Assembly: GCA_944390725.1 (NCBI GenBank)
Contig: CALXQU010000002.1
Span: 62,001-126,000, forward strand
Direction: 5' to 3'
Length of the DNA: 64,000 nt
Origin: an uncultured Spirochaetaceae bacterium
Lineage (GTDB): Bacteria > Spirochaetota > Spirochaetia > Sphaerochaetales > Sphaerochaetaceae
Both the position numbers and the translations under genes were made by a program. Position 1 is the first letter of the stretch. Every line of letters starts with the position of its first letter. The notes under the pieces are model-generated. The model had not been told where the DNA came from. It saw only the letters and a list, made by a program, of their open reading frames with translations, and made no database searches. Shown piece after piece: positions 35,608 through 46,007 of this stretch.

Positions 35608-35618
35608 CTCTTCCTCCT

Positions 35619-37115
35619 CTATAAATACATAGCAGAGAGCCTCAGGAGCTCTTCCTGGTTCGTCTCGCTGGTGTTGACAATACCGGCCAGCCTGTGGTTC
35701 GACATGACTGCGATCCTGTTGGTGATGCCGAGGATCTCAGGCATCTCGGATGAGACGACGATTATCGTCTTCCCTTCCTTCGCCATGCGTACGATAAGCT
35801 GGTAGATCTCATACTTCGCACCGACATCGATACCCCTTGTCGGCTCATCCATAAGGAAGATCTGCGGGGCCCTCTCCATCCACTTGCCGATGATCACCTT
35901 CTGCTGGTTCCCGCCTGAAAGCGACGTGATGAGCTCGTCAGGCGATACGCACTTGGTATTCATCTGCTTGATCTCCCTGTTCGCCGCATCATACATCTTG
36001 CGGTTATCAAGGAACCTGAATGTCTTGTATGCCTCGAGATTCGTTATGGTCGTATTGAAGCGGATCGTATCCTTGCCGAACATGCCATTGAGCTTCCTCT
36101 CCTCGGTGACAAGGGCGAATGAGTGCGCCATCGCCTCCCGGGAAGAGGAGAACCTCATCTTCTTCCCGCCGACGAGAAGCTGGCCGGAAGCGATCGTCCT
36201 GATGCCGAACATGGCCTCAAGCAGCTCGCTGCGCCCTGCTCCCACCAGGCCGTATATGCCGAAGATCTCGCCCTTGCGCACCTTGAATGAGATCTCATGG
36301 AGGACCGGGTCGTACTTGGTCGTCAGGTCCCTTACCTCGAGGTAGTCATCTCCCGGCTTGTTGTCGATATCAGGGAAGCGCTTGTCGAGCGAACGGCCGA
36401 CCATGGCGGAGATTAGCTCGTTCATATCCGTCTCACTCACAGGCTTCTTGAATATCATCTTGCCATCGCGGAGCACGGCTACATCGTCGCAGATCTCGAA
36501 GATCTCATCCATCTTATGGGAGATGTACACGAATGAGACGCCCTTCTTCCTCAGGTCATCGACAATCGAGAAGAGCTTCTTCACCTCCCTTTCCGTCAGG
36601 GAGCTTGTCGGCTCGTCGAGGACGATGAGCTTGGCATCATAGCTGACAGCCTTGGCAATCTCGACCATCTGCCGCTGCGATACCGACATAGTCCTCATGA
36701 CTGTCTGCGGATTGACATTCATCTTGAGGCTCGAGAAGAGGTTGTTGGCCTCCCTCAGCATCCTGGCCTCATCCACTATCCCGCCCTTCTTGGGATACCT
36801 TCCCAGGAAGAGGTTGTCCATGACAGTGCGGTCCAGGCACTGCTGGAGCTCCTGATGCACCATCGCCACGCCGTTTTCCAGGGCCTCCTTGGGGCTGCGG
36901 AACTCAACCGGCTTCCCGAAAAGGGAAATCTGCCCCTCATCCTTGGCATAGATGCCGAACAGGCATTTCATCATCGTGGACTTACCGGCGCCATTCTCAC
37001 CCATCAGGCCGCAGACAGTCCCTTCCTGGACAGCAAGGTTGATGCCGTCAAGGACCTTGTTCTTGCCGAAAGCCTTGGACAGGTTCCTTATTTCCAATAC
37101 AGTCTTCCCACTCAT
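35619..37115 (-). CDS. mglA: Galactose/methyl-galactoside ABC ATP-binding protein
   Basis: The 498-residue protein contains two ATPase domains in tandem, as in MglA/RbsA. The first has Walker A GENGAGKST (about 38-46), MSVSQRQMVEIAKAV in the signature position and Walker B LIVLDEPTSSL. The second has a degenerate P-loop GLVGAGRSE, signature LSGGNQQKVIIGKWM and LMDEPTRGIDVG. It energises sugar import through MglC with the periplasmic MglB proteins. It is 83 nt downstream of the binding-protein gene, with a hairpin in the gap, and AAAGGA precedes its ATG. Confidence 0.95.
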   Translation of the reverse strand: MSGKTVLEIRNLSKAFGKNKVLDGINLAVQEGTVCGLMGENGAGKSTMMKCLFGIYAKDEGQISLFGKPVEFRSPKEALENGVAMVHQELQQCLDRTVMDNLFLGRYPKKGGIVDEARMLREANNLFSSLKMNVNPQTVMRTMSVSQRQMVEIAKAVSYDAKLIVLDEPTSSLTEREVKKLFSIVDDLRKKGVSFVYISHKMDEIFEICDDVAVLRDGKMIFKKPVSETDMNELISAMVGRSLDKRFPDIDNKPGDDYLEVRDLTTKYDPVLHEISFKVRKGEIFGIYGLVGAGRSELLEAMFGIRTIASGQLLVGGKKMRFSSSREAMAHSFALVTEERKLNGMFGKDTIRFNTTITNLEAYKTFRFLDNRKMYDAANREIKQMNTKCVSPDELITSLSGGNQQKVIIGKWMERAPQIFLMDEPTRGIDVGAKYEIYQLIVRMAKEGKTIIVVSSEMPEILGITNRIAVMSNHRLAGIVNTSETNQEELLRLSAMYL

Positions 37116-37149
37116 CTAAAGTCCTTTCCTCTCTCTTCTCCATTCAATA

Positions 37150-37176
37150 ATGGCGGAAGCATCCCGCTCCCGCCAT
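37150..37176 (-). terminator. Intercistronic hairpin between the binding-protein gene and mglA
   Basis: ATGGCGG (37150-37156) pairs with CCGCCAT (37170-37176). Such hairpins after a binding-protein gene commonly stabilise its mRNA or partly stop transcription, making more receptor than ATPase. No long U-tract follows, so it is probably an attenuator or stabiliser. Confidence 0.5.
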
Positions 37177-37198
37177 CATCGCTTCTGGCTTTACAGAA

Positions 37199-38557
<1,359 letters not shown>

Positions 38558-40834
38558 CTATCTGATCCGCCTCACCACATACAGGTCCGAGGCATTATCG
38601 AGGAGGATCCTCGTGGTCGGCTCGATTGCCTTGCCCGTGAAAATGGACGGCAGGGCGATTCCCGCAGAGGAGAGGATGCTTCCAGAGACCACCGCCGAGA
38701 ACCCCTGATGCTGTACCGAAGCCCATTCGTCCCATTTGTCTCCAAGGTCCTCCCGGAAGACATGCTTCTCCCTCCTTTCGATGGAATAGACGGCCGACGG
38801 GTCTGCAGAAGGGATCACCAGCCTCCTGTGCCGTCCGGTATTCACGCCGTTGCGCATCTGATGCTCGAGGATGATCATCTCGTCATCCGAGCATGCCATC
38901 CAGAAGACCGCGCCGTCAGAAGGGGGAAGATGCGAGAAGCGGCCATGCTGCAGCGTGCGCCTATGCTCCTTATAGAAGGAGACCTGGTCCCTGATTGCAG
39001 CGAGTTCCTCCTCCGACAGCTTCGTGAGGTCGAGCTCGTACCCGAGTATGCCGAAGCAGGCCGTGCCGAACCTGTCCTCCAGCGAGGTCCTGCGGAGATT
39101 CTGATGGTTTGGGGAGGCCGTTACATGGTTCGACAGGGATGAGAGCGGATACCCGCGCAGCGTGCCATGCTGTATCTCCATCCTCTCAAGGGCATCGGTA
39201 TCATCGCTGGTCCATCCCTGCGGCGAGAATGCCAGGGCCCCGAGGTCGAAGCGGTTCCCGCCGGATGAGCAGGATTCGAACAGGATATCCGGGAATGCGG
39301 ATGTAAGCTTCTCCAGAAGCGTGTACAGTCCCTGCATATACCTATGGAAGAACTCTCCCTGATGGCCCGCTTCCGGACAGGAGGTGAAGTAGTCGCTCAT
39401 ATTCCTGTTCATGTCCCACTTCACGTAATCAACCCCGGAAGAGAAGACATCCGCCATCGAGTCGAGCACATAGCTGACCACATCATCGCGCGTGAGGTCC
39501 AGGAAATACTGATGCCGCGCCACGGCAGGCTTCCTCCCGGGAATCGAGACAAGCCATTCCGGATGCTTCTCATAGAGGGCGGAATCGATGGAGATCATCT
39601 CAGGCTCGACCCATATGCCGGCCTTCATCCCGAGCGCATGGATCCTGCGGACGAATCCGGAAAGCCCTTCCGGCAGCTTGCTTGTATCAGCGGTCCAGTC
39701 GCCAAGCCCCCTTGTATCATCGGTCCGCCTGCCGAACCAGCCATCATCAAGCACGAAAAGCTCGATCCCCACATCTGCGGCCCTGGCGGCAAGCTCCAGG
39801 AGCTTCTCCTCGCCTATATCGAAATACGCGGCTTCCCAGCTGTTTATGGCAATGGGCCTGTCAGAATATACCGCCCTGCTCCTCTCAATGCGGCGCTCCG
39901 CGAAGCGATGAAGCGCGTATGAAAGACCATCGAGGCCGGATGCGGAATACGAGATGACGGCTTCGGGGCTCCTGAACGAGCAGCCCTTGTCCAGCTTCCA
40001 GCAGAAGCCATAGGGATTGATGGAGGCTATCAGCCTGCAGAGACCATAGGGAGAGACCTCGGCCTTCTCCATATGGTTGCCAGAGTACACCATATTGACG
40101 GCTATCGCCTCGCCATGCCTGTCATCGGTCTCCGGGCGCAGGAGGATCACAAGCGGGTTATGTTCATTGGAGGAAGCGCCCAGCTTGCTGTCTACGTATG
40201 AAACCCCGGGGACAAGCCTGCGCCTGTTCTCCTTCCGCTCGCGGCCCCATGTGCCATCGAATGTCATGATATCCCAGCCGGCATCCGGCAGGTCCAGCAT
40301 CGCGGAAGCGAAGGACCTCAGCAGAAGCGGCTCATCCATCCCGTTGCGGATCTCGGCGGAACGTACGATGACATCCTCTTCCTCATAGGCGGAGTATCTC
40401 AGGATGATATCTATCGGAAGGACCGCATCCCTGAGCGTTATCTCCAGCGTGGATGCGCCCTCTCCGGATACGGCAGGAAGCACAGGGTAATCCTTCCCCT
40501 CATAGATACGGAAGGAACGGAAGAGCGGATCGAGCGTTATGAGGCCATTGCGGTATTCGGCGATTACCGCGCTCTCGCGGGTATCTCCCTTGCCGGGGGC
40601 TGAGTATTCAAGGAGCTTCCTGGCAAGAAGCGTGTGCTGATGCTCCTCATCATAATACGTGCCATCGCCTATGCGGATATCATCAGGCCCCTGTATGCAG
40701 CCAAGCCCTTCCGCATCAGATGGTATATAGCCGCCATAGTGGACATGCTCCAGATGGCCAGCCTCGCCGACCTTCATGATATATGAAGTATGGCGCGTCG
40801 ATACGAAGAACCATCCGTCCCTAGCATCTATCAT
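38558..40834 (-). CDS. Alpha-galactosidase, glycoside hydrolase family 36
   Basis: This 758-residue retaining glycosidase hydrolyses alpha-1,6-galactosides such as melibiose and raffinose-type sugars. GH36 features are LFVLDDGWFGRR, KAGIWVEPEMI, YVKWDMNRNM with the nucleophilic aspartate, ESCSSGGNRFDLG and WTSDDTDALER with the acid/base aspartate. No signal peptide is present, so it acts in the cytoplasm on imported sugar. It is on the same strand just upstream of the mgl operon, fitting release of galactose for that importer's pathway. AGGAGG stands before the ATG. Confidence 0.94.
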   Translation of the reverse strand: MIDARDGWFFVSTRHTSYIMKVGEAGHLEHVHYGGYIPSDAEGLGCIQGPDDIRIGDGTYYDEEHQHTLLARKLLEYSAPGKGDTRESAVIAEYRNGLITLDPLFRSFRIYEGKDYPVLPAVSGEGASTLEITLRDAVLPIDIILRYSAYEEEDVIVRSAEIRNGMDEPLLLRSFASAMLDLPDAGWDIMTFDGTWGRERKENRRRLVPGVSYVDSKLGASSNEHNPLVILLRPETDDRHGEAIAVNMVYSGNHMEKAEVSPYGLCRLIASINPYGFCWKLDKGCSFRSPEAVISYSASGLDGLSYALHRFAERRIERSRAVYSDRPIAINSWEAAYFDIGEEKLLELAARAADVGIELFVLDDGWFGRRTDDTRGLGDWTADTSKLPEGLSGFVRRIHALGMKAGIWVEPEMISIDSALYEKHPEWLVSIPGRKPAVARHQYFLDLTRDDVVSYVLDSMADVFSSGVDYVKWDMNRNMSDYFTSCPEAGHQGEFFHRYMQGLYTLLEKLTSAFPDILFESCSSGGNRFDLGALAFSPQGWTSDDTDALERMEIQHGTLRGYPLSSLSNHVTASPNHQNLRRTSLEDRFGTACFGILGYELDLTKLSEEELAAIRDQVSFYKEHRRTLQHGRFSHLPPSDGAVFWMACSDDEMIILEHQMRNGVNTGRHRRLVIPSADPSAVYSIERREKHVFREDLGDKWDEWASVQHQGFSAVVSGSILSSAGIALPSIFTGKAIEPTTRILLDNASDLYVVRRIR

Positions 40835-40901
40835 ATGCTATCGCCTCCTGTGGAACCCCTTTGAAGATTCTAGCATACGGCATGTCCCATGTGTCATGGA
40901 A

Positions 40902-40923
40902 ATGGCCCGGTTTCCCGGGCCAT
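40902..40923 (-). terminator. Terminator hairpin after nifJ
   Basis: ATGGCCCGG (40902-40910) and CCGGGCCAT (40915-40923) form a perfect 9-bp stem with a 4-nt loop, 18 nt past the nifJ stop on the minus strand. The following TTTCC is a weak U-tract. Confidence 0.65.
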
Positions 40924-40941
40924 CGTCTTCATGCAGACCGC

Positions 40942-43900
40942 TTAGAGGATCTCTCCAAGGAGCTCGCCGCACTTCTGATAGAAGGAAAGCCTCTCCTTTG
41001 CATCGACCTCTGCCTGAGCGAACAGCTTATCGGCATCATCAGGATTGGTCTTATACAGCGATGAGTACCTGACCTCGCCCTTGATGAATTCCTGATAGTC
41101 TCCTGTCGCCGGCTTCGTCTCCCAGACGAACCTCTTGCCTTCCTCAAGCTGAGGATTGAAGCGGTACAGCGGCCAGTAGCCTGCCTCGACTGCCTTCTTG
41201 GCCTCAACCTGCGAATACCTCATGTTGATACCGTGGTTGATGCATGGCGCGTAGCAGAATACGATTGACGGTCCCTGGTATGCGACAGCTTCCTGCAGTG
41301 CCTTCTGCGTCTGGAGCCTGTTGTATCCGAGTGCAACCGATGCAACGTACGCATGGCCGTATGTCATGAGCATGAAGCCCATGTTCTTCTTGCCGACCTT
41401 CTTTCCAGCATTGGCGAACTTGGCGACAGCTGCCATCGGAGTGGACTTGGAAGCCTGTCCGCCTGTGTTGGAGTACACCTCGGTATCGAGGACAAGAATC
41501 GTCACGTTCTTGCCGGATGCGATGACATGGTCCACGCCGCCGTAGCCGATATCATAGGCCCAGCCGTCACCGCCGATGATGATGACATCCTTCTCGGAGA
41601 AGTAGTCCTGCAGCTCGATGATCTTGTCAAGGAGCGCCTGCGACTCAGCGTCAGCTGCCTTCTCCTTAGCAAGGACCGCCTGGACTTCCTTCTGAGCCGT
41701 GATGGAATCCTCGGATGTGTTGTCGGTCCACAGCGAATAGCACTTCTCGATAGCTGCCTTGAGCTCTGCGGAGCATCCCTTGGCCATGAGGGCATCGCAC
41801 TTCATCCTCAGGAGGTTCCTGTTGGAATCGACAGCAAGCCTCATGCCGAGACCATACTCAGCATTATCCTCGAAGAGCGAGTTGCCCCATGCCGGTCCGC
41901 GTCCGTCAGCCCTCTTCGTGTAAGGGATGGTCGGGAAGGTACCGGAATAGATGGAGGAGCAACCCGTGGCGTTCGCGATGATTGCCCTCTCGCCGGAAAT
42001 CTGGGAAAGGAGCTTGACATACGGAGTCTCGCCGCAGCCTGCGCATGCGCCGGAGAACTCGAAGAGCGGCTGCTTGAACTGCAGGCCCTTGACCGTTCCC
42101 ATGTTCAGTCCATCGAGGTTGTCATATGTAAGCGACTCGAAGAACTCCGCGTTCTTTGTCTCGCCTGCTTCCCTCTCGTCAACGAGCGGCCTGAACTCAA
42201 GAGCCTTCTCCTTGGCAGGGCATGCCTCGATACATACGCCGCATCCCTGGCAATCCTCTGGATAGACCTGGATCTTGAACATCAGGTTCCTGTCGTTCTT
42301 CGTATTGGACTTGATGGCCACGAATGTGGAAGGAGCCTTTGCCATATCCTCAGGAGTGATCTGCTTGGCGCGGATAGCTGCATGCGGACATGACTGCACG
42401 CACTGGTTGCACTGGATGCACTTCGTGCTGTCCCAATGAGGAACATATGCTGCTACGCCCCTCTTCTCGAGCTTCGTCGTTCCTGTAGGCAGCTTGCCGT
42501 CGAAGGACATCGCGGATACCGGGATATCATTGCCTTCGAGGTGCATGATGCGCTCGATGACGTCCTTCGTGAACTGGTCGGCATCATCGGGGATAAGCCT
42601 TGCAGGCTCATACCACTTGGTTGCCTTCTCAGGCACCTTGACCTCTACGAGAGCTGCGGAAGCGCCATCGACTGCTGCCCAGTTCTTGTTGACGACATCC
42701 TCGCCCTTCTTGAGGAAGGTCTTCTTGATGTACTTCTTGATCAGCTCGATAGCCTCTGCCTCAGGCAGGACGTTCGCGATCTTGAAGAACGCAGCCTGCA
42801 TGACGGTGTTGATCCTGGATCCGAGGCCTACGCTCCTGGAGATCTCAAGGGCGTTGATGTTGTAGAAGTGGATGTGCTTCCTGATGATCTGCTCCTGCAT
42901 ATCCTTCGTCAGGTGCTCGAAGACCTCGTCAGAAGGAATCTGGCTGTTGAGGAGGAACGTACCGCCATCCTTAAGAGCCGAGAGCATGTCATAGCGGCCG
43001 ATGTAGGCCGGGTTGTGGCAGGCCACGAAATCAGCATGGTCGATGAGCCATGGCATGTCGAGCTTGCCCTTGCCGAACCTGAGGTGGGAGATTGTGATGC
43101 CGCCGGACTTCTTCGAGTCATATGCGAAGTAAGCCTGCGCGTTCATATCGGTGTTGTCGCCGATGATCTTGATGGAGTTCTTGTTGGCGCCGACGGTACC
43201 ATCGGAACCAAGGCCCCAGAACATGCAGGAGACGACACCCTGCGGAGTGACATCGATCTTGTCACCGACCGGGATCGAGAGATGCGTCACATCATCATCG
43301 ATACCGACCGTGAATCCCTGCCATGCATCCGGGCGGACCATGAAGTCATAGACGGCCTTCGCATGCGTAGGCGTGAAGTCCTTGGAAGAAAGCCCATAGC
43401 GGCCTCCGATGACCTTGATACCCCTTCTCTGCTGCTGGTCAAGAGCTGCGACGACATCGAGGTAGAGCGGATCACCGATCGCTCCTGGCTCCTTCGTCCT
43501 ATCGAGGACTGCGATCCTCTCGACTGTCTTCGGGAGAGCTGCCACGAGGTGCTCTGCGGAGAACGGCCTGTAGAGGCGGACCTTGACGAGGCCGACCTTG
43601 CCGCCCTTCTTGTTGATATAGTCGACGACCCACTCGAATGTATCGGCAGCGGAGCCCATGATGATGACGACATCCGTCGCATCAGGAGCGCCGACATAGT
43701 CGAAGAGATGATACTGCCTGCCGGTGATGGAAGCGACCTTGTCCATGTACTTCTGCACGATTCCGGGAATCGCATCATAGTACTTGTTGACCGTCTCCCT
43801 GCCCTGGAAGTATACGTCCTCGTTCTGGGCCGCGACCTTCGTCATCGGCTGCTCAGGGCGCTGTGCGCGTGAGCGGAAGCGCTCGATGTACTTCTCATCA

Positions 43901-44487
43901 AGGATGGACCTGATATCGTCATAGGAGATCTCCTCGACCTTCTGGATCTCATGGGATGTCCTGAATCCGTCGAAGAATGCAAGGAACGGAACCTGGGACT
44001 CAAGGGTCGAGAGATGGGCGACAAGAGCCATATCCATCGTTTCCTGGATGGATGATGCGCATGTCATCGCGAAGCCTGTATTGCGGCAGGCCATGACGTC
44101 CGAGTGATCGCCGAAGATCGACAGGGACTGGGCAGCAAGGGCCCTTGCGGAGACATGGAAGACGGTCGGGATCATCTCACCGGCGATCTTGTACATGTTC
44201 GGGATCATCAGAAGAAGACCCTGGGATGCAGTGAATGTCGTCGTAAGCGCACCTGCAGAGAGAGCTCCGTGCACAGCACCGGCAGCACCAGCCTCAGACT
44301 GCATCTCCATGATGTCTACCGTCTTGCCCCAGAGGTTCTCGCGTCCTGTGGATGCCCACTGGTCTGCATACTCACCCATCGGCGATGACGGGGTGATTGG
44401 GTAGATCGCGGCTACATCGCTGAATGCATATGCTATATGCGCTGCAGCGGTATTTCCGTCAATTGTTACCATTTTCTTGTCAGCCAT
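40942..44487 (-). CDS. nifJ: Pyruvate:ferredoxin (flavodoxin) oxidoreductase
   Basis: The enzyme converts pyruvate and CoA to acetyl-CoA and CO2, reducing ferredoxin, and is the central reaction of fermentative pyruvate use in anaerobes. The 1181-residue single chain has the fused domain order. It starts with the pyrimidine-binding domain (DGNTAAAHIAYAFSDVAAIYPITPSSPMGEY). A ferredoxin-like insert carries two 4Fe-4S sites (CIQCNQCVQSCP and CQGCGVCIEACP). A cysteine pair for the proximal cluster (CAGCGETPY) leads into the thiamine-diphosphate domain (GGDGWAYDIGYGGVDHV). The promoter lies about 245-270 nt upstream with palindromes in the leader. Confidence 0.97.
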   Translation of the reverse strand: MADKKMVTIDGNTAAAHIAYAFSDVAAIYPITPSSPMGEYADQWASTGRENLWGKTVDIMEMQSEAGAAGAVHGALSAGALTTTFTASQGLLLMIPNMYKIAGEMIPTVFHVSARALAAQSLSIFGDHSDVMACRNTGFAMTCASSIQETMDMALVAHLSTLESQVPFLAFFDGFRTSHEIQKVEEISYDDIRSILDEKYIERFRSRAQRPEQPMTKVAAQNEDVYFQGRETVNKYYDAIPGIVQKYMDKVASITGRQYHLFDYVGAPDATDVVIIMGSAADTFEWVVDYINKKGGKVGLVKVRLYRPFSAEHLVAALPKTVERIAVLDRTKEPGAIGDPLYLDVVAALDQQQRRGIKVIGGRYGLSSKDFTPTHAKAVYDFMVRPDAWQGFTVGIDDDVTHLSIPVGDKIDVTPQGVVSCMFWGLGSDGTVGANKNSIKIIGDNTDMNAQAYFAYDSKKSGGITISHLRFGKGKLDMPWLIDHADFVACHNPAYIGRYDMLSALKDGGTFLLNSQIPSDEVFEHLTKDMQEQIIRKHIHFYNINALEISRSVGLGSRINTVMQAAFFKIANVLPEAEAIELIKKYIKKTFLKKGEDVVNKNWAAVDGASAALVEVKVPEKATKWYEPARLIPDDADQFTKDVIERIMHLEGNDIPVSAMSFDGKLPTGTTKLEKRGVAAYVPHWDSTKCIQCNQCVQSCPHAAIRAKQITPEDMAKAPSTFVAIKSNTKNDRNLMFKIQVYPEDCQGCGVCIEACPAKEKALEFRPLVDEREAGETKNAEFFESLTYDNLDGLNMGTVKGLQFKQPLFEFSGACAGCGETPYVKLLSQISGERAIIANATGCSSIYSGTFPTIPYTKRADGRGPAWGNSLFEDNAEYGLGMRLAVDSNRNLLRMKCDALMAKGCSAELKAAIEKCYSLWTDNTSEDSITAQKEVQAVLAKEKAADAESQALLDKIIELQDYFSEKDVIIIGGDGWAYDIGYGGVDHVIASGKNVTILVLDTEVYSNTGGQASKSTPMAAVAKFANAGKKVGKKNMGFMLMTYGHAYVASVALGYNRLQTQKALQEAVAYQGPSIVFCYAPCINHGINMRYSQVEAKKAVEAGYWPLYRFNPQLEEGKRFVWETKPATGDYQEFIKGEVRYSSLYKTNPDDADKLFAQAEVDAKERLSFYQKCGELLGEIL

Positions 44488-44507
44488 TCTATTCTCCTAC
44501 ATTCTGT

Positions 44508-44524
44508 CCATGGCTAGGCCATGG
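44508..44524 (-). repeat. Inverted repeat in the nifJ leader near the start codon
   Basis: CCATGGC-TAG-GCCATGG is a perfect 7-bp inverted repeat 20 nt upstream of the nifJ ATG. Folded in mRNA it would sit directly before the ribosome binding site (GGAGAAT) and could control translation. Confidence 0.5.
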
Positions 44525-44709
44525 CAAAGAGTATTTGCAATTATGCAGGATACCCCAACAACGTGAAGATGGCAATAAAAAGAGAGCAAAGCCCTGTAAA
44601 TAAACGGAGGAAGGAAGAGGATGCTTGGCTCCTCAGCCTCCCCAGGACGATACCGGAATAAGCCCCGGGAAAGGCATGAGCCTCCTCTTCCCACCTCCTG
44701 AATGACTTG

Positions 44710-44725
44710 GTTAGCTATGGCTAAC
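44710..44725 (-). promoter_or_regulatory. Operator-like palindrome at the nifJ transcription start
   Basis: GTTAGC-N4-GCTAAC is a perfect 6-bp inverted repeat starting 4 nt downstream of the -10 box, a position typical of repressor binding. The regulator is not identified. Confidence 0.55.
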
Positions 44726-44728
44726 TAA

Positions 44729-44758
44729 AATGTAGCACAGCCCTCCACTCATTGTCAA
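44729..44758 (-). promoter_or_regulatory. Promoter of nifJ
   Basis: On the minus strand a perfect TTGACA (44753-44758), an 18-nt spacer and TACATT (44729-44734). It implies a leader of about 235 nt. Apart from the two palindromes, the region 44488-44857 shows no gene. Confidence 0.65.
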
Positions 44759-44776
44759 TAGCAATATCATAGGAAT

Positions 44777-44849
44777 CCTGTGCCGCAGGAAACCGGCCTG
44801 TTCCGGGCACAGGGCAGCATAGGCATCGAAGCCCGAACCCCGGGCTTCG
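44777..44849 (-). terminator. Two hairpins after the transposase-like pseudogene
   Basis: CGAAGCCC/GGGCTTCG (44827-44834 and 44842-44849) and CCTGTGCC/GGCACAGG (44777-44784 and 44806-44813) are perfect 8-bp stems directly past the pseudogene stop. They probably insulate it from the nifJ promoter. Confidence 0.5.
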
Positions 44850-44857
44850 CCTTGGAT

Positions 44858-45819
44858 TCATAGCACAGCGCTGTTCCTGAGCCCCTCCACTTCGCTGAGG
44901 GAGAGTCCTGAGAACCTGGCAACCTTGTCAATCGGGATGGAGCCATCGGCAAGCATGCTCCTGGCGACATTCACCGCGGTATTCCGTGCGCCTTCCAGGA
45001 TTCCGTCCGCACGGCCTTCTGCAATGCCTTCAGCCCGGCCAGTCGCAATACCTTCTGCACGGCCTTCTGCACGGCCTTCTGCCATACCCGCAGCCCTTCC
45101 TTTCTCCGCGGCCTCAGCCGTGGCCTCGGCCTTTGCTTCCGCCAGCTTCCTCGCCAGCATCTTCCCGAATGTCTTGTCGAACTTGGTTGACATATCCAGT
45201 ATCCCCTCCTCCTGCTTCTTGAAGAACCTCGTCCGCTCCCTGAGCACATTATAGTGCATCTTCTCCGGATCGGTGCATGAAAGGTCATGCATCAGCTTCC
45301 CGAGATCAGTCTCCATGTCTGCAAGCGACGCGCTGACATGGACTATATGCGTGCCATCATCATATAGCTCCCCGGTCTCCCGTACGCATCGTTCTGCATT
45401 GTAAAGCGCCAGGCCTCTCCCGATCGCATCATCAGGCGTGATGAAGATGACGTAGCTCTCCGGGGCGATGAGCAGTCCTCGCCCTTCCCTAGCCAGCCCG
45501 CGTCCAGCATGGCGCTATAGGATCTGGCACGCCTCCTGCCGGCCCCTTTCCCCGCCTTCTGTATCTCGATGTCATAGATGCTGCCCCTGCTGTCCCTTGC
45601 CGTGATATCCAGCTTGGCTGAATGGCCGGGCAGGCCCTGTATCCATTCCTGCGTCCTCGTCTCCGTAACCTCGAGGTCATTGCGGCCGAGTATGACGCGC
45701 AGCATCAATTCGGCACAGGCATTGCTGCCCTCGAAGCATCTGGAGAAGAAGACATCATCCATGAGGCAAAGGTCCTCTATGAGCCTTCCTGCCTCCTCGA
45801 TGCTCAGACTTGCTGGCAT
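44858..45819 (-). pseudogene. PD-(D/E)XK nuclease family transposase (Rpn-like), frameshifted
   Basis: The N-terminal part (MPASLSIEEAGRLIEDLCLMDD with GGAGG before the ATG at 45819) continues through the nuclease core AKLDITARD and YDIEIQKAG. At the C run on the minus strand (45462-45465) the frame breaks. The downstream frame resumes as PESYVIFITPDDAIGRG, GLALYNAERCV and GTHIVHVSASLADMETDLGK, ending in a low-complexity tail of AEGRAEG-type repeats. Restoring one base there would give one continuous protein of about 320 residues. The family is Rpn/YhgA-like and works as a recombination-promoting nuclease. The break could be genuine decay or a sequencing error. Confidence 0.8.
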
Positions 45820-46007
45820 ATGATACCTCCTCCGGGAGCCTTCATGATGCTCCCTGCATCGTATACGCAGCGAACAGCCTTTCCTGACAGTCCGGATGGC
45901 TGCCGGATGCGTCCTGCCGGAGGGAATATAGGCATATGGAAAGACCAGTCCCCTTCCAGATGGGGCCACGGAAGGAGACTGGGAAAATCCGGCCTTCGCG
46001 GGTATTG

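Noticed and set aside
42436-43872. 478-codon plus-strand frame inside nifJ
   Set aside because: It is antisense to a clearly conserved oxidoreductase and has no recognisable domain.
45001-45110. CRISPR-like short repeats
   Set aside because: They are 12-bp repeats coding for AEGRAEG units in the transposase tail, without spacers.
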